The notes under the pieces: generated by a model
What the model was told of the DNA's origin: nothing
Databases searched by the model: none
Seen by the model: only the letters and a program-made list of their open reading frames with translations
Position numbers and translations under genes: made by a program
Source of the DNA: Stachybotrys elegans
Taxonomy: Eukaryota; Ascomycota; Sordariomycetes; Hypocreales; Stachybotryaceae
Reading direction: 5' to 3'
Length of the DNA stretch: 64,000 nt
Assembly: GCA_020746835.1 (NCBI GenBank)
Contig: JAGPNK010000010.1
Location: forward strand, 1,054,001 to 1,118,000
Shown here: one piece after another, positions 45,175 through 56,068 of the stretch
Numbering within the stretch: the stretch's first letter is position 1
Layout: each line of letters begins with the position of its first letter

Positions 45175-46256
45175 CTAGTTTTCTAGGGGTAAGTCAGTAC
45201 TGCTCGTTAGGATTTCCTGCAAAACCATGTCCGGGGGTAGACCATGTACTCACCTTCCGCCTTCAGCATTTCCGTCTCCGTCTCTCGTCGGGCCTGTTGC
45301 ATCTTGAGAGACGTTTCCACGTACTTCCTCGCCTCAGTGTTGATCCATTCGTTGATGACTGGGTCGTCACACGTGGCGTGCCACAGCAGTGAGTTCTTGA
45401 TCTCGGTGACCTCGGACAGCAGCTCCTCGTACTGGTTGTGGAGGTTGTTGTTCTTGGCCTCGAGGTCGGCTCGCGACTCCTCTAGGTCCTGCACCCATTC
45501 CTTCTTCTTCTGTCGGCACTTGGACGCTGCCTGCCGGTTGCGCTCTAGGAACTTGTCCCGCCGCGCATCCTCATCCTTGTCCTTATCCTTCTTGGTCGTT
45601 GAGTACTTTCGCGTCCGTGGCCCGCGCGTGCACTTGCGCTTCGATGAGGGTGCCGGCTCCGGGGGCGATGACATGGTTGACTCGCTATGGAAGGAGGCGC
45701 GTCCGTGGGAAAGTCGGGTTTCCTGGGTCCCCTGCGAGGAGAAGGTGGTTATGTTGGACAGGCTGGGAGAGAGATCAGGGGTCGTGGGCGGCGACTTGCC
45801 CTCCAAGTTCCGGTTCCGACCAGTGTTGTCGTTTCGGTCGTTGGCCTTTTGCAGACAAGTTTGCAGACAAGTCTTCTCGCTCTCCTTACGGGGAGGGGTG
45901 AAAATGTTGTTGGTTGTGAGCGTAGAGGTTGCAGGCAGTGGTGTTTGCTGAAAGAGTTCTTGGCCAGACTCGTTGAGGAGGCCAAGCTGGAAGTTGAACT
46001 GCTCCCAAGCTCCCTCGGAAGACTCTGCTAGCTGGGCCGACGCGTGGGTAGCAGATTGGGTCCTAAGTGCCGAGGACAAGGGGTCAGGGTAAGAAGCTCC
46101 CAACAATGGATCTACTACGATGTCTTGACTCGAGCCAAGGTTGGACATATTGACGTCTTGAAAGGCAACAGCGGCAGATTGATGGAATAGATAGGCAGAT
46201 GCCATGGTGGATGGATAGCTTTCCTTTGAAGACGAGGCACTGGGGGTAGACAGCAT
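45175..46256 (-). CDS. bZIP transcription factor, ATF/CREB type
   Basis: The model is complement(join(45175..45182, 45254..46256)), about 336 aa. The N-terminal two thirds are low-complexity Ser/Thr/Gln/Pro. A Lys-rich stretch (KKDKDKDEDARRDKF) leads into the basic region LERNRQAASKCRQKKKEW, with the N-x2-AA-x-C/S-R core of the Atf1/CREB class, which binds TGACGTCA-like sites, and then a leucine zipper (LEESRADLEAKNNNLHNQYEEL) of about four heptads. It is a nuclear dimer, likely in stress or development control by analogy with fungal AtfA relatives. The C-terminus is uncertain: a donor GTGAGT follows LKAEGE; three acceptors nearby give different last residues, and read-through adds YMVYPRTWFCRKS with a stop at 45207. 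The core is unaffected. Confidence 0.85.
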
Positions 46257-48547
46257 CGGGGTGGTTTATTACTGCAGAATAAGCAGCCTAGTCCCAGTCT
46301 TCGGTTCTGAGGCACGGGTGGGTGCTCGAACTCAAGGGGGGGGTGCGCGTATGCGTTTTCGAATGGGTGTGCGTGGTGCGGGAAGTGCGCTGGATGGACA
46401 CTCGTTATCGCTTGAACAAGGCTTCGGTCCGGAATCCCCCCACACCAGCACAATTCTACTGCTTTCTGGGCCTGGCTTTTCTTTCTTTGTGAGGTTTTAG
46501 CTACTGACTCGTGGAAGCTCGCGAAGAGGATGGTCCGTATGCACGGCCGGGGTAGGAGAAGATGAAGGCCATCATTGGATACAGAAGGAGAGGCTGGACG
46601 ATAGAGCAAGGTCAAGAGCCACGGGCAGGATATGGCAGCATGATGAAATACTGATCCAACAAGAAGAGCAATGTTTGTCTCTACTAGGAGAAGAGTATAT
46701 AAACAGCTAAGACACAGATGGAGAGCCGCACCGTTGGCCGCCTCGAGGTGGATACCGTTATGGGGAAGCAAGGGCAACGATGAAGAGGAAGCTGGCGATA
46801 ATGATGATGTTTTTTGTTGTTGTTGTTGTTTTTGTCGAAGAGTAGAGATGAGATCACTTGCGCGTCGTTTGAGAGATGTCGGAGCCTGCGCCGAATGGAT
46901 TATATACCATTTTGTGGAAAACCGCGACAGTGGATGTTGGGGAGGGCGAGACTACTAGAGAGGCATGGGCATGGGCAGCGTAGGGGGAATCTACAGTACA
47001 TTCCCATGTACACGTACACATCCACATACACGTACAGGGAAGAAAAGACGTTGAGGTGCGCACGGCCGTATCTGGCAAAGGTGTGGGCAGATCGCGAGGG
47101 GCACGCACAGGGTAGAGAAGACCAGTGACTCCGTGGCGCCAACAGCGAGAAGGGGAGGCAGATCTACCGGATATGCTCAGAAGATCCACAAGTCTGGGCT
47201 GAGTGACCTAGGATTGACGTCGCCGGTTGCGTCAGACGTGAAGAAAGAGGGGAGCCAACCAAGCAGATGCCTGTTGTTGGAGCTTGACAGTGACAAGCGG
47301 TCATGGAATGGTGATGAAAGGGGGAACCGGATACACTGGGATTCTTCTTTCTTCCTTTGCTCCTCATTGTTCTCTCTTGAAAGGCAATTACTCTGAGCAT
47401 GAGCTGTGATGGTGACGGACGGGAGGGGAGAAGAGACACCCTGGGCGTGTTGTCGCAGAGCCGGAGCGAACGCTCCGAGCCCTGCGCGAAGCTTCCATTG
47501 CCATGGCAGCTCGTGTACATTTGTGGGGACCGGCCATCAATGCTCAGGCCCGGGAATAGCCGAATAGGTCGGTATGCATGTGGTCGGCGAAGCCTCGCGA
47601 CAGCTGCCAATTGCCATGCTTTATTAGTGGTGGATGGTGAGCCAACTTCCAGTGCTTGCCCCGTTTATTAGTGTCAAGGGGGCGACAAAAAGAGAGGAGA
47701 GAGGAGATAAGAGACGATGCAAGACCTCGTCCTTTCCAATAATTACAAGGAGACGCATCGAAAATGCATCCAATTGCAATGGCCGGAGGTGCGCCGGAAA
47801 CCCTGCCCCCATTAATACCAAGCGACATTGACGACGACGACAAACGACGACGACAAACGACGACACCTCGGTGCCGCGTCCATCGAATACTTGCGGAGGC
47901 ATCTCCATGTGCTGCGTGGGTGTTGCCACACAGCTGTCCCTGACCTTCCACCCCTCCAAATAAAGATGGAACTGACAGCTGCGTGTATCTTCTACCAAAG
48001 AGGTAGTTTTAGTACCGACGCGCACCTAACTATCCGCGTTAGTGCAAACTTACTTGTCCGTCCTCCGGCTTGCTAATGAACCCAGCTTGCCCAGCCTTCC
48101 CTCGCAGCTCTCTTACCATTGGCGGCGCTGGGCGGCGCTGGCGACGCCTCCATCCACTTTCCCCAGCTGCCGAGCCCTCGATTGGCTCTGCTTTGTTTTC
48201 CGCGGAGGTGTGGCATTCATCCTCCCCGCTTCTTGCTGCAACATCGAGATTCTGCTCCCCAGCTCCCCGAATTTGCGAGTGACAAACCATCAAATCTGTC
48301 CAGCAGCCTTTACGACGCTTCAATGCCCATGTGTCATTATCATGTGCAACTCAAACTAATCTCCTAGACCCTGTGTGCCATGCGGCTTTCCCCGGATCAC
48401 GTCCTCTGATTACCTGTTTGGGATGCTGAAACAAGCCGTATCTAGCCAAGGACAAATAAACAAGAAAACAGATCGCCACCTCGTGCCCTTTCTCCGACCA
48501 AGCCAATCTGAGACGCCAGCTCTAAGTTTCATTCTCTTCACTTCACC
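46257..48547. other. Long empty region upstream of the bZIP gene
   Basis: These 2.3 kb between the bZIP start and the end of the NACHT-ankyrin gene hold no supported exon. Simple repeats occur: a GTT run at about 46811-46830, a 13 bp unit ACGACGACGACAA twice at 47831-47856 with a partial third, and the 10 bp unit GGCGGCGCTG twice at 48121-48140. A long 5' leader or an RNA gene for the bZIP factor is possible. Confidence 0.55.
47831..47866. repeat. 13 bp tandem repeat
   Basis: The unit ACGACGACGACAA is present twice perfectly, then a partial copy. It lies in the gene-free region and no function is inferred. Confidence 0.75.
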
Positions 48548-51475
48548 TCATTCATCGCTCGACTCATCCCTTTGTCCTTCATCCAAACCCTCCCGCTTTC
48601 GCTTCCCCTTCGGTCGCATCGCATACACGACTTGGTTGTTTGTGCAAGTTTCCTCCTTTGCCCAATTCCACCATTCAAGCCATTCCTTTCTATCGGGAAA
48701 AGAGCAGGACAAGTCGACATTATCGTTCTCGACCATGGCGATTATCGCTTGAGCATGTCTGTTCTTGCAGGCCAGATTCAGCGCTGTGTTGCCCTCCATG
48801 TCCTTTGCATTGGGTTTGATGTCGGAGCAGTTGAGGAGCCAGTTGATGACGGAAACGTGGCCACCCGCGGCGGCATACGACAATGCGGTTCGTCCTGAAT
48901 TGTCTTGCATGTTGACTTGGCCACCAGCTCGCGACAAAAGGTACCCGACACAATCAACATGGCCCCCGGCAGATGCGTAGGATAGTGCAGTGCGTCCTGA
49001 ATCGTCTTTCAGGCTGGTATCAATGTCCTGCCGCGTCAGTAAGTGCGACACGATGTCAGCATATCCTTGGCTAGAGGCCAAAGATAAGGCCGTGCGACCT
49101 GAGCAGTCTGCCAGATTGACGTCAACTTCGTCACGCGCCGTCAGCTCCAACACAAGGTCCCAGTGGCCATTGCGGGAAGCGCAGTGTAGCGCAGACCGTC
49201 CAATGGTTCCGGGTAAGTAGTGGCTGTTCCCCTCCCGTGAGCTGACCGCATTCGCATCGAAGACGTTGGTCTCGAGCAGCCGTTCGACCATAGCCGTGTG
49301 CCCATACTCGGCAGCGGCCAGCAACGGTGCATTTCCAACCCTCTCCAACAGCTCTGGACGAAGGATAAAGCCGTGGTGACTAATTGAATCAACAATGTCG
49401 ACATTTCCACGCATGCATGCCAGCACCATTGCTCTTCCCAATACAATCCAGAATGGGGCTTCCCTCGCAAAGAGCCGGACCTTTTCTGGCCTCAGGAGTT
49501 CTTGGATTGTCCACATCCTCTTGCCCTGCACCGCCAACCCAAGAGCGCAGAGATGCAGAGAGCTGTCTTCAGACTTCCTCAGAAGCATCCTCACAACGTC
49601 GGCCTTTCCCATTTCCGCAGCAACAGTAAGAGCACTTTCAGACTCTCTGACGCTGAAGTCAACAGCGAATATAGGATCGCCTGTAGCCAACAGTATACGC
49701 ACCGCGTCAAAGTGGCCCTTGGCTGCGGCCACCATCAGTGCTGTTTTGTATCTTTCATGCGCATCGACCACGTGGGATGAGTTCCGAGAAAGCTCTCCTT
49801 TCAGAAGCGTGGTGAGGTTATTCTCGGCAAACACGTAGGCTCTGCTCACTGTGGAACTATACCAATGTGACGTTCGGGTCTTATATAGGTTGGCGAGCTC
49901 GATCCAGCGCTCCCAACTCTTCTGGTCCTCAAACTGGCCTGAAATGGCTGCCCCACTGGCATGGTGCAAGACATGGTGTACCGAGTATTCGAGAAAAGGA
50001 CGCGCTGCCGCAACTTCCTGGCGCAGTATATCCAGTTCACCGTGGCTCAGATCCCAAATGCTCCGTTTGCCAACGGACTCGGAATCCTCGTTGTAAACGT
50101 GGCAGAGATTTCCCAAGCGCCCGTGGCTGAATGTCTCGAAGTTGTCAGCGTACTCTGGCCACAGGATTTGGATGCCCTTGTCTCGAATCAAGAAGTCTCT
50201 GACAGAATCATGAATGAACCGGACTACGGGAGTGCGTTCTTTCGTCAGCTCTGCCAGGCCTTTCGAAACATCTGCGATGAAGGCGCTCCTATATTCGCGT
50301 TCGAGACGACGAGCCGCAGGAAGCTTTGAGCACAGAGCAACTGTATGGATGCTATTGTTTTCTGTCGACATGGCATGGGTGAATTCGTCCCATGTCAAAG
50401 GCCTCTCGGCATACAGGATCAACTGTATGCAAAGCAGCAAGTCATCCAGGTTGTCTTTGTCTCTGGTCAGAATGTCCTTGAAAAGATGGTTCAATCCAGA
50501 ATGTGGCCCTAGGTTGTCGGAATCGTCCTCGCTCTGTAGCATCTTGACCGCCATCACGACCGATGTAAAAATTCCTTGGGCACTATTGACGATTTCGTCC
50601 GTAGCTTCTTTCCATCTCTCGTGCTTCTTCAGGAAGCTTTTGACGTAGAGTCGCATATCCTGCTCGTGTTGAGGCTCGTCTTCAAGTGTGACATTTGAGC
50701 CAACGAAAAGATCAATGTGTGGGTAGTTCCGGGTCGAGATGCAAACCCTGAACTTTGTGTTGTGCTCATTTGCAGCCACGGCAAGCTCTTCCATGTGACG
50801 GACCAGTCGATGGACTTGGTCATAGGAACACTCATCCAGCGCGTCAATGAAACAGAAAAGCTCTCGTGAACCTAAGCTTTCGACAACCTTGGAAAAGATG
50901 TCTCGGAGTACGATCAGTCGTTGCAATGTCCCCTCGTGCTCTTCCCCCGAGACGGCCAGGTAACCATGCGCAAGATGCTCCAAAGTGGGAAATGCTTTGA
51001 GAATACTCCGCAAGAGAGATCGATATAGGCCTTCTGCGCACGCTTCGAGCCTGGAACCACCAGCGTTGAAGAAGAAGGCAACGACTGCTGCATTTTCCTT
51101 CGACCTCAACTGCTTCTTTGTTGACAAGAATGCATGGTGTAGCAACGTCGACTTTCCTGAGCCGGGTTTTCCATGGATCCAGAAAATTCCGTGATGTTCA
51201 GAGAAGAAATTCAGGCTTCTCCATTTCAGATACTGGGAGTCGCGAAGGAGCCATTCGCATGTTTTCTTGACGGCCGGTCGGATGGTCTTGAGTCGAGTGC
51301 TAATTCGGCGGGATTCCAGCGCTTTCGTCAAGCGGCTACGGTCTATGTGAGATCCTATATTGCTCGGAGACACTGCTTGTCAGTGTTGATAGGCGGGTTG
51401 TAAGTTTCTTGACAAGTGCTCACCGCTGCTTGAACTCTCGCCATGATCCTCTCTTGTGGTCCATTCTTCCACCAT
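48548..51475 (-). CDS. NACHT-ankyrin NLR-like protein
   Basis: The model is complement(join(48548..51372, 51424..51475)), 958 aa. After a short N-terminus, the NACHT NTPase begins at about residue 55; the P-loop GKPGSGKST is at 85-93 and the Walker B block ELFCFIDALDEC is at 188-199. A helical middle region (about 330-560) follows, then at least seven ankyrin-type units to about residue 915, the last four being the most regular (SGRTALSLASSQGYADIVSHLL and similar). The end carries a basic KGKRKRE stretch that may be a nuclear signal. Fungal NLR-like proteins of this build sense non-self and trigger cell death or defence; an N-terminal effector domain is missing or very short here. The first exon was set by phase: the G/TG split codon joins only the frame starting at the Met at 51475. 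Confidence 0.88.
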
Positions 51476-52705
51476 CTTTTTGACACTACTAGGGTCAACA
51501 ATTTTGCGTCGTCTGCGACCATACGCGGTCCCGAAGCGCTGCCAGACCTTGCTTTTATAGGAATCGGAGGAGTCGAATGCATTGAATCACGACAAAGACT
51601 TAGAAGCTAAGTCCGCATTTCTGCTTCGAAGCATAGTAGCTCGTCTTTTCTGTCATCCTTTGTTACGATACATCTGCTCCCATAAGGTTGTTCGTTGTAT
51701 TTCTTTGTTCAAATAATTAAGCAATCCATCAACTACACTTAACGAACTCATGGCCTGACATGGGCGGTGGTCCCATATGACCAGGTTTGTCAGAACAGCT
51801 CTTACCGGGACACTCGAATGTAATCAACGTGATATAATTCATTGTGGGTTGGGGTTGAAAGGAACTGCTTATCTGGGTATTATCATCTCGGCTTTGTGGT
51901 TGGTGCTGTCCAAACGAGCGCTACCCCGCTGAGGATGTGCACCGAGTGTCGTGGAACTCACATCCAGTGCAGCGTGTTCTGAGTGCCGGCCTCAACCGTC
52001 AGGACTTAATTCTCTTTCAACAAAGTTATGTGGATACGGCTATGCATCGTCAACCTTGACAGCGACGACTAAAATCATTGACTGATAGCTTTCAGAGCGC
52101 CCACCTCATGACCCCTTTGTGTATCCGAAGGCGCTCAATGCGGAACATTCTGCAGTTGGCTTTGTTTATTTGACTTGCGATCTGCAGCATTCCTTGAATT
52201 TAGTCCCTTATACATGAAAAGCGGAGGATTTCTCAGCCTTCACGTGCAACTCGTGAACTCAACGCACTCTGTAGAGGTGGGGAGTGCCAGCGTGTATCGT
52301 TATGCCTCGGTATCCTCATGAAATTACCCCAGATTCCCCTCGTTTTGACAGCCAAAACCCTGCAACATCCCCATATATCCCTCCGCATTTCTATGCCGGT
52401 AGCGAAACTTGGCAGGGACCGTTTGCGAACCCCTTCTCAGCATCCAATCATCGGCTGCTTGTGTTGGATTATGGCTCCAAGTGGAGGAGAGCATCCCTGC
52501 GGAAGGCTATATACCGATGCTGAGACCTTAAAACGCGTACTCTGGGTAGCCGATGTCATGAGACCCTGGGACGGATGGAGCAAAGCGGGAAGTATGAGCC
52601 AGAGTTGTTGGCCCTGACGCTAGGAGTTATAAAGCCGTCTGTCTGTCGACGTCGTTCTAGTTATCTCCGCACCAGGTTAACGGCATGTAGCAAGCACAAG
52701 CAGCC
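51476..52705. other. Intergenic, no gene seen, with an open stretch next to the NLR start
   Basis: This 1.2 kb divergent region holds no supported gene. The first 111 bp (51476-51586) stay open in frame with the NLR and look protein-like (e.g. SKVWQRFGTAYGRRRRK) but end at a TGA (51587-51589) without a start codon. Confidence 0.55.
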
Positions 52706-54503
52706 ATGTTGAACTTATTTCGCTTCATCTTTGTTGCCCTTGGCTTCCAACAGGTCACGGCTAGCGTGTACAATACTTTCGACGGAGAGGGATCACCATC
52801 GTGCTACAATGTCACCGAGGTTCACAACGCCACCAGTGTGGACCACATAGTTTCCCTCGTCAAGGATGCTAAGAGTAAGGGACTGCAAGTCCGCGCGGCA
52901 GCCAAAGGACACATGTGGTACGACACACAGTGCTCGGACGATGAGACCATGATCATCCGCACTGAATTCGTCAACGGCATACACGACTTTGACCTTGACG
53001 CCGGCACAGTGACGATCGAAGCCGGCGTGACGTTCTTCCAGTACGTCTTATCCACCAGGTCTCTCCCTTGTGTAGTATTATGGGCAGAACTAACGACTGC
53101 AGGCTCTCTGCGTGGCTCCATGAACGGGGCGCCAATATTGGAACCGGTCTCGTCAACTGGAATATTAGCATCGGAGGGTGCGTTGCGATGGGTGCCCACC
53201 GAACCTCGCTTCGAAACGACGCCGTAGTCGTCGGTGGTGTGCGAAAACTCGACATCATCGATGGCAATGGCGAAATAAGAACCGTGGAGAAAGACGAGGA
53301 CAATGACGAGTGGCTTGCTGCCTCTACCTCGCTTGGACTCCTAGGAGTCATTGCGCGTCTACAACTGTCCATCTACCCTGAGACCAAGGTCTGGGCCAGA
53401 CAGGAAATGTATGGTGTCCATGGCGAAGAGTGCGAGTGTTATTCCGCTGCTGATACAATACAGACTTGATGAGGCAGACGTCATCGGCGGCAACCTGACG
53501 GACCTCATCGCGCCGTATGAAACGGCCAACTTATGGGTATGATTCCGGCAAGGCCTAAAACATGTGCATAGCTGACTGGAATAAGTGGTGGCCTTACAAG
53601 AAAAAGTTCCACTGGCGCTACTACGACTCCGTGCCCGCGAATGAGTCGGACCAGGAGGGCTTCCAATCCACCTTCTCTGTCACAGAGCTCGAAGCCAACA
53701 CAGCCAAGGCTCTCCTGGACAGCGGCAAGTTCTTCCCGTCGTCTAACTGGCTCGCCGAAGAAATCTTCTTTGGCCAGTGGGAGGCTCCCAACTTCCGCGA
53801 CAAGCGGACCAACGAGCCGATCAAGGAGTTCCCCGTCTACGGGTGGAACTACGACGTGCTGATCGGCGGCCTATACCCAGACCAGAAGCCCGTGTGGGAG
53901 TACGGCCTCAAGGGCTACACGCTGGAGCTGGCCTTTCCCATGACGAGGGCCAACGAGATGCTGAAGCGCGTGCGGGGGCTGTTTGACGCCGAGGCCAAGA
54001 AGCTCCGGTTCATGTCGGCGACGTACCGCAGCGGCATCAACATCAAGTTTGGCAAGGCTCACTTTGACTTTCTGGGCCAGGTCACGACGGGCACGGCAGA
54101 TGGCGAGGACTGGAGCCAGGGGGCCATCATGTTTGACTTTCCATCTTACAGGCCATCCATCGGCGACCAGAAGCGATATAACGAGGAGTTTTGTGAGCGT
54201 TCCTTGATCCCTTCACTTGCACTGACGGATGCTAATGCGAGGTGGCAGATATTAATCTCGCCAATACGCTCATTGACGAGTTCACATGCCGCCCGCATTG
54301 GACAAAGAATACCCGCGACGTGTTGCAGCGAGCGTCCAAACACATCGATCCTAGCGTGAGTACTAAGGGTAAGACGTGATGTATGTAAGTAATATGCTAA
54401 ATTATTGCAGTATCTTGCAAGATTCAAGGCCGTCAAGGACAAGTTTGACCCTACAGGGCTGTACCGAAGTGTCGTGGGGGAGATTCTGGGTCTCTATGAC
54501 TGA
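52706..54503 (+). CDS. Secreted FAD-linked sugar-lactone oxidase-like protein (ALO/GULO type)
   Basis: The model is join(52706..53040, 53103..53408, 53464..53536, 53586..54192, 54249..54355, 54411..54503), 506 aa. The signal peptide is MLNLFRFIFVALGFQQVTAS. A FAD_binding_4 domain follows (VRAAAKGHMWYDTQ, then NIGTGLVNWNISIGGCVAMGAH), and the C-terminal half has the D-arabinono-lactone-oxidase domain ending RPHWTKNTRDVLQRA ... DKFDPTGLY. Family members oxidise aldonolactones or alditols with oxygen, giving hydrogen peroxide. A secreted, glycosylated form (several NxS/T sites) is unlike the mitochondrial ALO of yeasts, so a substrate outside the cell is inferred. The fourth exon acceptor is placed at GGAATAAG, since CATAG breaks the frame; it restores the typical WWWP block. 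It is intact. Confidence 0.88.
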
Positions 54504-54802
54504 GTCACAGCAGTTATCGGCCTCTCCATGTAAAGATACTGGCACAGCCGGCTTGGTCAATTGCCATAAAAGCTGAATGTCTTTCCTTCTTCTTTTTCAT
54601 TTTTCAACACCTCGATTTATGTAGGTGGTTAATTCATCCTACGGCCACACTCATATCTATTCGTTTAGCCCAGTCAAGCGTCAAGGGCTACAGTATGAAC
54701 AATACTGCCGCCAACTAGCAGTAAAATAACAAATGAGTCGCTTATTCATCTACCCACATGCTCTGGGCGCTGTGGTAAAAAACAGCATTTGAATCCATTC
54801 GG

Positions 54803-55195
54803 AGACATTATCGGGGGGTTTCCCGGGACAATCCGTCTCGTACGTTATGCGTCACTCGCCAAAGCCTCATCACAGGCCCGACTGAAGCCACATGGCAGCC
54901 GCTCTGATTGAGTTACCATAACCGTCCTTGTATGTTCAGACGCCCGACACCACGGCGGCATCGTGATGGAAGCTTCTGGCCAATTGCGGTGACTGGAAAA
55001 CTTTGACATCGGCATCGCCGTAGCCACAAGCTTTTCTCAATCGAATTTTCTAACTAATTGTTATCTATTAATTTGATATCGTCTTTATCGTCAGAGGGGG
55101 CCTCCTCGAAGTCACTGGTCTGTATCCCATTGGGGCACACAAACGGGAAATCCCAAGTGTCCCTACGATCAGGGCGGCTACAGACATTATCGGGG
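54803..55195. repeat. 14 bp direct repeats flanking the family B copy
   Basis: AGACATTATCGGGG occurs at 54803-54816 and 55182-55195 in the same orientation, with the similarity going on for about five more bases with one mismatch. The family B copy lies between. This may mark the borders of a larger inserted unit, or be an unrelated direct repeat. Confidence 0.5.
54993..55155 (+). mobile_element. Family B element, long copy
   Basis: These 163 bp match 31310-31482 from CTGGAAAACTTTGACA to the GGGAAATCCCA end. Small internal gaps and many transitions separate the two copies. This copy lies about 490 bp behind the lactone-oxidase-like gene. No protein is encoded. Confidence 0.75.
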
Positions 55196-56026
55196 AGTTT
55201 CTAGTCAAGGAGAGGCAGCCCGGCTTCTAGAAAAACCAGTGCCCCAGACAGCGCTGACTAGGCCCTAAGAATAGCTGACAGCAGCCCTAGCAGGCCGCTA
55301 TTACTGTCGGTGGGGCGCTAAACCGATGGCCCGGAATAATGTACCGACAGCCTACTGTTTACCGTTTTCAGCAAACAATCAAGTCATCGTCCTGGCCAGG
55401 CAGCATTCGAGCGCTCCCCAGCTGTCCTGGTAAATAAAAGAAAGAGAAAAAGAAAATAACAGTAATGAGAAAATGACCTACCCCTTGAAAACATGCAAAT
55501 CGTATTATGCGACAGGCTTGGCATTCATGGATGTGCATCAAGAAGCGCCGCCTCCAGAAGCTACCCTGATGGAATCCCAAGCACAGCACCTGGGAGGCCA
55601 GAAGACAGTGGGGAAGCGTGTGAGAGATCAGCGTCCAGCGGCCCAGTGGCATTCCAGCACGAGGCCGCCTCTCTGTTTCTAAACCTGGATCCTCCATCCT
55701 CCCCCCCTTAGTGGCAGCTGACGGGCTTCTCCGCCTCTGGCCCAGCAAAACGCACCCTGTCAATTTCCCCATCTGGAAGGACCATTTTTGTGTTGAAACC
55801 CGCGAAACTCGTCCCGTCCGACCTGCCACGAGCACCATCCATTGGGGCTCATCTGGATCGGGCTGCCGCTTGCATGCCAGATGCCATGCCAGATGCCCGT
55901 GTAAGGCAGATCATTCGGCGTTAATCGACATGTCCTGCCCTCCTCTACTTAAGGGGATGGTCTCCCATCCATCCCAACCTCCGATCGCCATCTACTCTCT
56001 CCTCTGCTTCTGATCCCAAAGCAGAT

Positions 56027-56067
56027 CTCCCCGTTTCCTTTTCTTCTTCTTCATTTTCCTTCTCCGT
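56027..56067 (+). promoter_or_regulatory. Pyrimidine-rich tract before the phospholipase start codon
   Basis: The 41 bases before the ATG of the phospholipase gene are almost all C and T on the coding strand. Such CT-rich leaders are common next to transcription starts of strongly expressed fungal genes. The link to expression is inferred. Confidence 0.5.
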
Positions 56068-56068
56068 C

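Larger units (their letters stand above)
54504..56068. other. Intergenic, repeat-bearing, no gene seen
   Basis: This 1.6 kb between the lactone-oxidase-like gene and the phospholipase gene contains family B (54993-55155), a 14 bp direct-repeat pair and the phospholipase promoter with a 12 bp tandem repeat (CATGCCAGATGC twice, 55873-55896). No exon could be supported. Confidence 0.6.

Noticed and set aside
47829..47866. CRISPR-like or structured repeat array at the ACGACGACGACAA units
   Set aside because: Only two and a half units without spacers; a simple tandem repeat in a fungal intergenic region.
51355..51582. Frame starting MHSTPPIPIKARSG as first exon of the NACHT-ankyrin gene
   Set aside because: Its phase at the GTGAGC donor does not match the acceptor of the main exon; the other frame (Met at 51475) matches exactly.
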